From: Intrasporangium calvum DSM 43043
GTDB taxonomy: Bacteria > Actinomycetota > Actinomycetes > Actinomycetales > Dermatophilaceae
DNA length: 64,000 nt
Direction of reading: 5' to 3'
NCBI RefSeq assembly: GCF_000184685.1
Contig: NC_014830.1
Span: forward strand, 3,658,001 to 3,722,000
Both the position numbers and the translations under genes were made by a program. Of the stretch, positions 61,405 through 64,000 are shown piece after piece. The stretch's first letter is position 1. Every line of letters starts with the position of its first letter. A model generated the notes under the pieces. The model did not search any database, had not been told where the DNA came from, and saw only the letters and a list, made by a program, of their open reading frames with translations.

Positions 61405-62128
61405 AGCCGGCTCCTCGCATCGTGTGGATCATCGGGTCGCGCCCGGCGTCGACCTTCTTCCGAAGGTAGGAGATGTACAGCTCGACGACGTTCGCCTGGC
61501 CACCGAAGTCGTAGTTCCAGACCCGGTCGAGGATCTGCGCCTTGGACAGGACCCGGCGGGGGTTGCGCATGAGGTAGCGGAGCAGCTCGAACTCGGTCGC
61601 CGTGAGGTGAATCTCCTCGCCGGCCCGGTAGACCTCGTGGCTGTCCTCGTCGAGCGTCAGGTCCCCGACGACGAGCACCGAGTCCGATGAGCTGACCGAC
61701 ATCGTCGTCCGCCGCATCAGGGCGCGGACGCGGGCGACGACCTCCTCCAGGGAGAAGGGCTTGGTGACGTAGTCGTCCCCACCAGCGGTCAACCCCGAGA
61801 CCCGGTCCTCGACGGCGTCCTTGGCCGTGAGGAAGAGCACCGGGACGTTCGGGTTGTCGGTTCGCATCCGACGCAGCACCTCGAGCCCGTCGAAGTCCGG
61901 CAGCATCATGTCGAGGACGACCGCGTCGGGGTCGAACTCGCGGGCCGCCCGGACCGCCTGCATCCCCGTGGCAGCCGCCCGGACCTCCCAGCCCTCGTAG
62001 CGCAGCGCCATGCCGAGCAGCTCGGTGAGGTTGGGCTCGTCGTCGACGACGAGCACGCGGACTGCAGACCCGTCGAGGCGCTGAAGTCTGGCAGCCGACG
62101 TCTTGCCCTGGTTGGTCATGGGACTCAT
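61382..62128 (-). CDS. OmpR-type response regulator
   Basis: A 248-residue regulator. Receiver: LVVDDEPNLTELLGMALRYEGWEV, phospho-acceptor Asp in DAVVLDMMLPDFDGLEVL, TAKDAVEDRVSGLTAGGDDYVTKPFSLEEVVARV. Winged helix: LTATEFELLRYLMRNPRRVLSKAQILDRVWNYDFGGQANVVELYISYLRKKVD. It resembles TcrX/TrcR. ATG 62128 has GGGGAG at four bases. Upstream of the kinase; they overlap. Target unknown. Confidence 0.9.
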   Translation of the reverse strand: MSPMTNQGKTSAARLQRLDGSAVRVLVVDDEPNLTELLGMALRYEGWEVRAAATGMQAVRAAREFDPDAVVLDMMLPDFDGLEVLRRMRTDNPNVPVLFLTAKDAVEDRVSGLTAGGDDYVTKPFSLEEVVARVRALMRRTTMSVSSSDSVLVVGDLTLDEDSHEVYRAGEEIHLTATEFELLRYLMRNPRRVLSKAQILDRVWNYDFGGQANVVELYISYLRKKVDAGRDPMIHTMRGAGYVLRPAV

Positions 62129-62266
62129 CGAACTCCCCAGCCCTGTGCCTTGACCAGCCCTTTCCTGTGTGGTTTCTGTGAGCCTGCTGTCCCCCGTCAC
62201 GCCCGGTCTGGTTCCCGCAGGGCCGGTTGGCGGACAGGGGCCCTGCGGGAGTGTCAAGATCGGGCC

Positions 62267-63046
62267 GTGACGACACGTGTGCCCGACGAGCCCACCCAGC
62301 CCACCCAGCCCACCCAGCCCACCCAGCGTGGGCAGCTGAACGACCAGGACCGCGACGAGCCGCACGATGACTCGATGGGCTCGCGAATCAACTGGCTCCG
62401 GGCGGCCGTTCTCGGAGCCAACGACGGGATCGTGTCGACCGCCGGCGTCGTCGTCGGCGTGGCCGGCGCGACGAGTGACAAGGCGGCCATCATGATCGCC
62501 GGGCTGGCCGCGCTCGTCGCCGGTGCGATCTCGATGGCGGCCGGAGAGTACGTCTCGGTCAGTACGCAGCGGGACTCGGAGCGCTCCCTGCTCCAGCTGG
62601 AGCGCCACGAGCTGCGCGAGGATCCCGACGGCGAGCTCGAGGAGCTGACCCAGCTGTACGAGGCCAAGGGGATCAGCCGGCCCCTCGCCGAGGACGTCGC
62701 CCGCGAGCTCACCGCGCACGACGCCCTGGCCGCCCACGCCGAGGTGGAGCTCGGTATCGACCCCGACGAGCTGACCAACCCGTGGCATGCTGCCTGGGCC
62801 TCGATGGCGGCCTTCACCACCGGGGCGGTGCTGCCCATGGTGACGATCACCTTCGCCCCGGCCGAGCTGCGCACCTGGGTCACGGTGGTCAGCGTCGTGC
62901 TCGCGCTGGCGCTCACCGGCTGGCTCGGCGCCCGCCTGGGGCACAGCCCACGACTGCGCCCCGTGGTCCGCACCGTCACTGGCGGGCTGCTCGCCATGGG
63001 CGTCACCTATCTCATCGGCGCCCTGGTGGGCACCACGCTCGGCTGA
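62267..63046 (+). CDS. VIT-family (VIT1/CCC1) transporter
   Basis: A 259-residue protein of the VIT1/CCC1 family, which in plants and yeast moves iron or manganese; bacterial members probably export Fe2+ or Mn2+. Visible: SRINWLRAAVLGANDGIVSTAGVVVGVAG (TM1), MIAGLAALVAGAISMAAGEYVSVSTQRDSERS (TM2 with the family Met and Glu), and the cytoplasmic metal-binding helix ELEELTQLYEAKGISRPLAEDVARELTAHDALAAHAEVELG, followed by three TMs. The N-terminal PTQ repeats are low-complexity. GTG 62267. Divergent from the OmpR-type pair. Confidence 0.85.
   Translation: MTTRVPDEPTQPTQPTQPTQRGQLNDQDRDEPHDDSMGSRINWLRAAVLGANDGIVSTAGVVVGVAGATSDKAAIMIAGLAALVAGAISMAAGEYVSVSTQRDSERSLLQLERHELREDPDGELEELTQLYEAKGISRPLAEDVARELTAHDALAAHAEVELGIDPDELTNPWHAAWASMAAFTTGAVLPMVTITFAPAELRTWVTVVSVVLALALTGWLGARLGHSPRLRPVVRTVTGGLLAMGVTYLIGALVGTTLG
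62291..62326. repeat. Four tandem 9-bp units CCCACCCAG in VIT-family gene
   Basis: In frame, coding Pro-Thr-Gln four times near the N-terminus of the transporter. Likely variable in copy number. Confidence 0.85.
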
Positions 63047-63329
63047 CCGAGCGTCGCCGCCCGGCCGCTGCTCCGGCGGGCGGGGTGGATCTCGGCGAGT
63101 GCGTCGCTGCGTGGGTGCACGGGTGGGGTAAACTCGACGCGTCCAGAGAGCGTGGACGTCGACCCGGACTCCCGGCCATTCGGCCCCATCGGCATTCGCT
63201 GGGATCGATCTCGACGCACGTGTGGACATCGGGCTGGCTGTGCCACCCGAGAGCCGAACCTTCGGTGTGACCCCGCTGCTCAGGGCTACCGCGTCGGGAC
63301 GGCCCGCACATCGCATCACCAGGAGGAAG
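63047..63329. other. Intergenic region with no recognised gene
   Basis: 283 bases between the VIT-family gene and the last gene. A TAAACT at 63129 might be a -10 element, which would give a leader of about 190 bases. I see no repeat of the window's families and no convincing small gene. Confidence 0.5.
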
Positions 63330-64000
63330 ATGCCCACGCGAGTCCGCCAACGGTCCGCCACCAGCTCCGCGAGCGCTGCCGGTCCTGCAGGCACGAACGG
63401 CCCGTCACGCTCCCGGTCGACCCAGCGAGAGGACGACCCGGCACCGATCATCCCCATCCTTGCGCGGCGGGTGCGCGAGGTGGAGGCCCGAGTCACCTCC
63501 AAGGGACGGGCCACGCCGACGAACCGGACCAAGTTCCAGGTCGTCGCCCTGCTCATGCGGGCCGAGCGAGCGCGGGTCAAGGACGCCCCGATACCCGGAG
63601 GGCTCCGCGCCGACCTGCTGAAGCGACTCGACGGCATCGCCGGCATCCTCGCCCAGATCGCCGCTCGCGACACCAGCCTGCTCGCCCTCCTCGACCCCGC
63701 GGCGAAGCCCGGCCCCGCCGCGCAGCAGATGCGCCGCGACTGGCTGCTCGAGTCCGGCGCCGAGCTGGCTCCGGAGGACCTCGTCATCACGCGGCCCGAG
63801 CCGGTCCAGTCGGTCATCCCCCCTGAGCTCGCGGCCAAGCAGGTCACCCCCCAGTCAGTGCCGGCTCGCGTGCGGGCCAACCCGTTCCTCACCCCCGATG
63901 TCTCCGCCGCCCACCGTCAGGAGTACGTCGGACGCCTGACGGGCTGGGAGCTGCTCGGACCGCTCTACCGCGCCTTCGAGCAGGGGTCCGGTGGCGAGGC
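63330..64000 (+). CDS. N-terminal part of a probable DEAD/DEAH-type helicase (truncated by window edge)
   Basis: The frame from ATG 63330 (AGGAGG three bases upstream) is open to the window end, 223 residues. A basic, Ser-rich start is followed by TPTNRTKFQVVALLMRAERARVKDA and LLKRLDGIAGILAQIAARDTSLLALL, a pattern I associate with the N-terminal region of actinobacterial DEAD/DEAH helicases; the helicase motifs themselves would lie beyond the edge. A last segment, VPARVRANPFLTPDVSAAHRQEYVGRLTGWELLGPLYRAFE, has no assigned role. The helicase call rests on memory of family pattern and is tentative. Confidence 0.5.
   Translation, partial: MPTRVRQRSATSSASAAGPAGTNGPSRSRSTQREDDPAPIIPILARRVREVEARVTSKGRATPTNRTKFQVVALLMRAERARVKDAPIPGGLRADLLKRLDGIAGILAQIAARDTSLLALLDPAAKPGPAAQQMRRDWLLESGAELAPEDLVITRPEPVQSVIPPELAAKQVTPQSVPARVRANPFLTPDVSAAHRQEYVGRLTGWELLGPLYRAFEQGSGGE

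Noticed and set aside
62129-63892. The minus-strand frame that extends the OmpR-type regulator by about 590 residues at its N-terminus
   Set aside because: It runs antisense through the VIT-family gene and upstream; the receiver domain starts right after ATG 62128 with a good ribosome-binding site.

Overview
This is a 64 kb stretch of very GC-rich chromosome from an actinobacterium. Third codon positions are almost all G or C, GTG starts are common, and the gene set fits: an MptB-type mannosyltransferase, a bacterial proteasome activator ending in GQYL, DUF1918/DUF1876/DUF4235 proteins and a DosR/DosS-type two-component system. A micrococcalean family such as Intrasporangiaceae is my best guess, from gene flavour only. 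I see no rRNA, tRNA, CRISPR array, prophage or insertion sequence. The window looks like core or lightly variable chromosome, about 53 protein genes with short spacers.

Layout. 0-9 kb: end of a Cys/Met-type PLP enzyme, a membrane alpha/beta-hydrolase, a FrnE-like DsbA protein, YjbR, ComB, a divergent FAD-oxidoreductase/class III aminotransferase pair, and a nitronate monooxygenase. 9-19.5 kb: L-lactate dehydrogenase, a TetR regulator with a thioesterase, lipoproteins (one frameshifted), OsmC, an LLM flavoprotein, an AlaA-like aminotransferase, and a lipoprotein/phosphatase/MptB operon. 19.5-22.8 kb: a TPP riboswitch followed by ykoE and a ykoD-ykoC fusion, a thiamine-precursor ECF transporter. 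22.8-29.7 kb: a hypoxia/dormancy-like block with DUF4235, DUF1918, pyruvate phosphate dikinase, a DosR-like regulator, a DosS-like sensor and a DUF1918-DUF1876 protein, with a near-consensus DosR box before ppdK. 29.7-39.9 kb: a histidine-utilisation locus (hutI, hutF, an M20 amidohydrolase, an MFS transporter, YbaK, hutU, hutH, IclR regulator) with matching palindromes in two of its promoters. 40-44.5 kb: one 1,525-residue polytopic membrane protein. 44.6-64 kb: quinone oxidoreductase, PhoX, a second NarL-type two-component system, Bpa, a membrane metallophosphoesterase, a frameshifted acyl-CoA synthetase, PH-domain protein, Tag glycosylase, PaiB-like protein, PAP2 phosphatase, two tandem NAPE-PLD-like hydrolases, an OmpR-type two-component system, a VIT-family transporter and the start of a probable helicase.

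The feature least explained by genes is a short repeat with core CGTATGCCGCT. It occurs in 17 exact copies plus about ten near matches, in both orientations, singly inside genes and next to stop codons, and sometimes as inverted pairs between convergent genes. This arrangement resembles the DNA-uptake sequences of Neisseria and Pasteurellaceae, though a REP-like or chromosome-organisation role is equally possible. At least three other small families of hairpin-forming repeats also sit just after stop codons.
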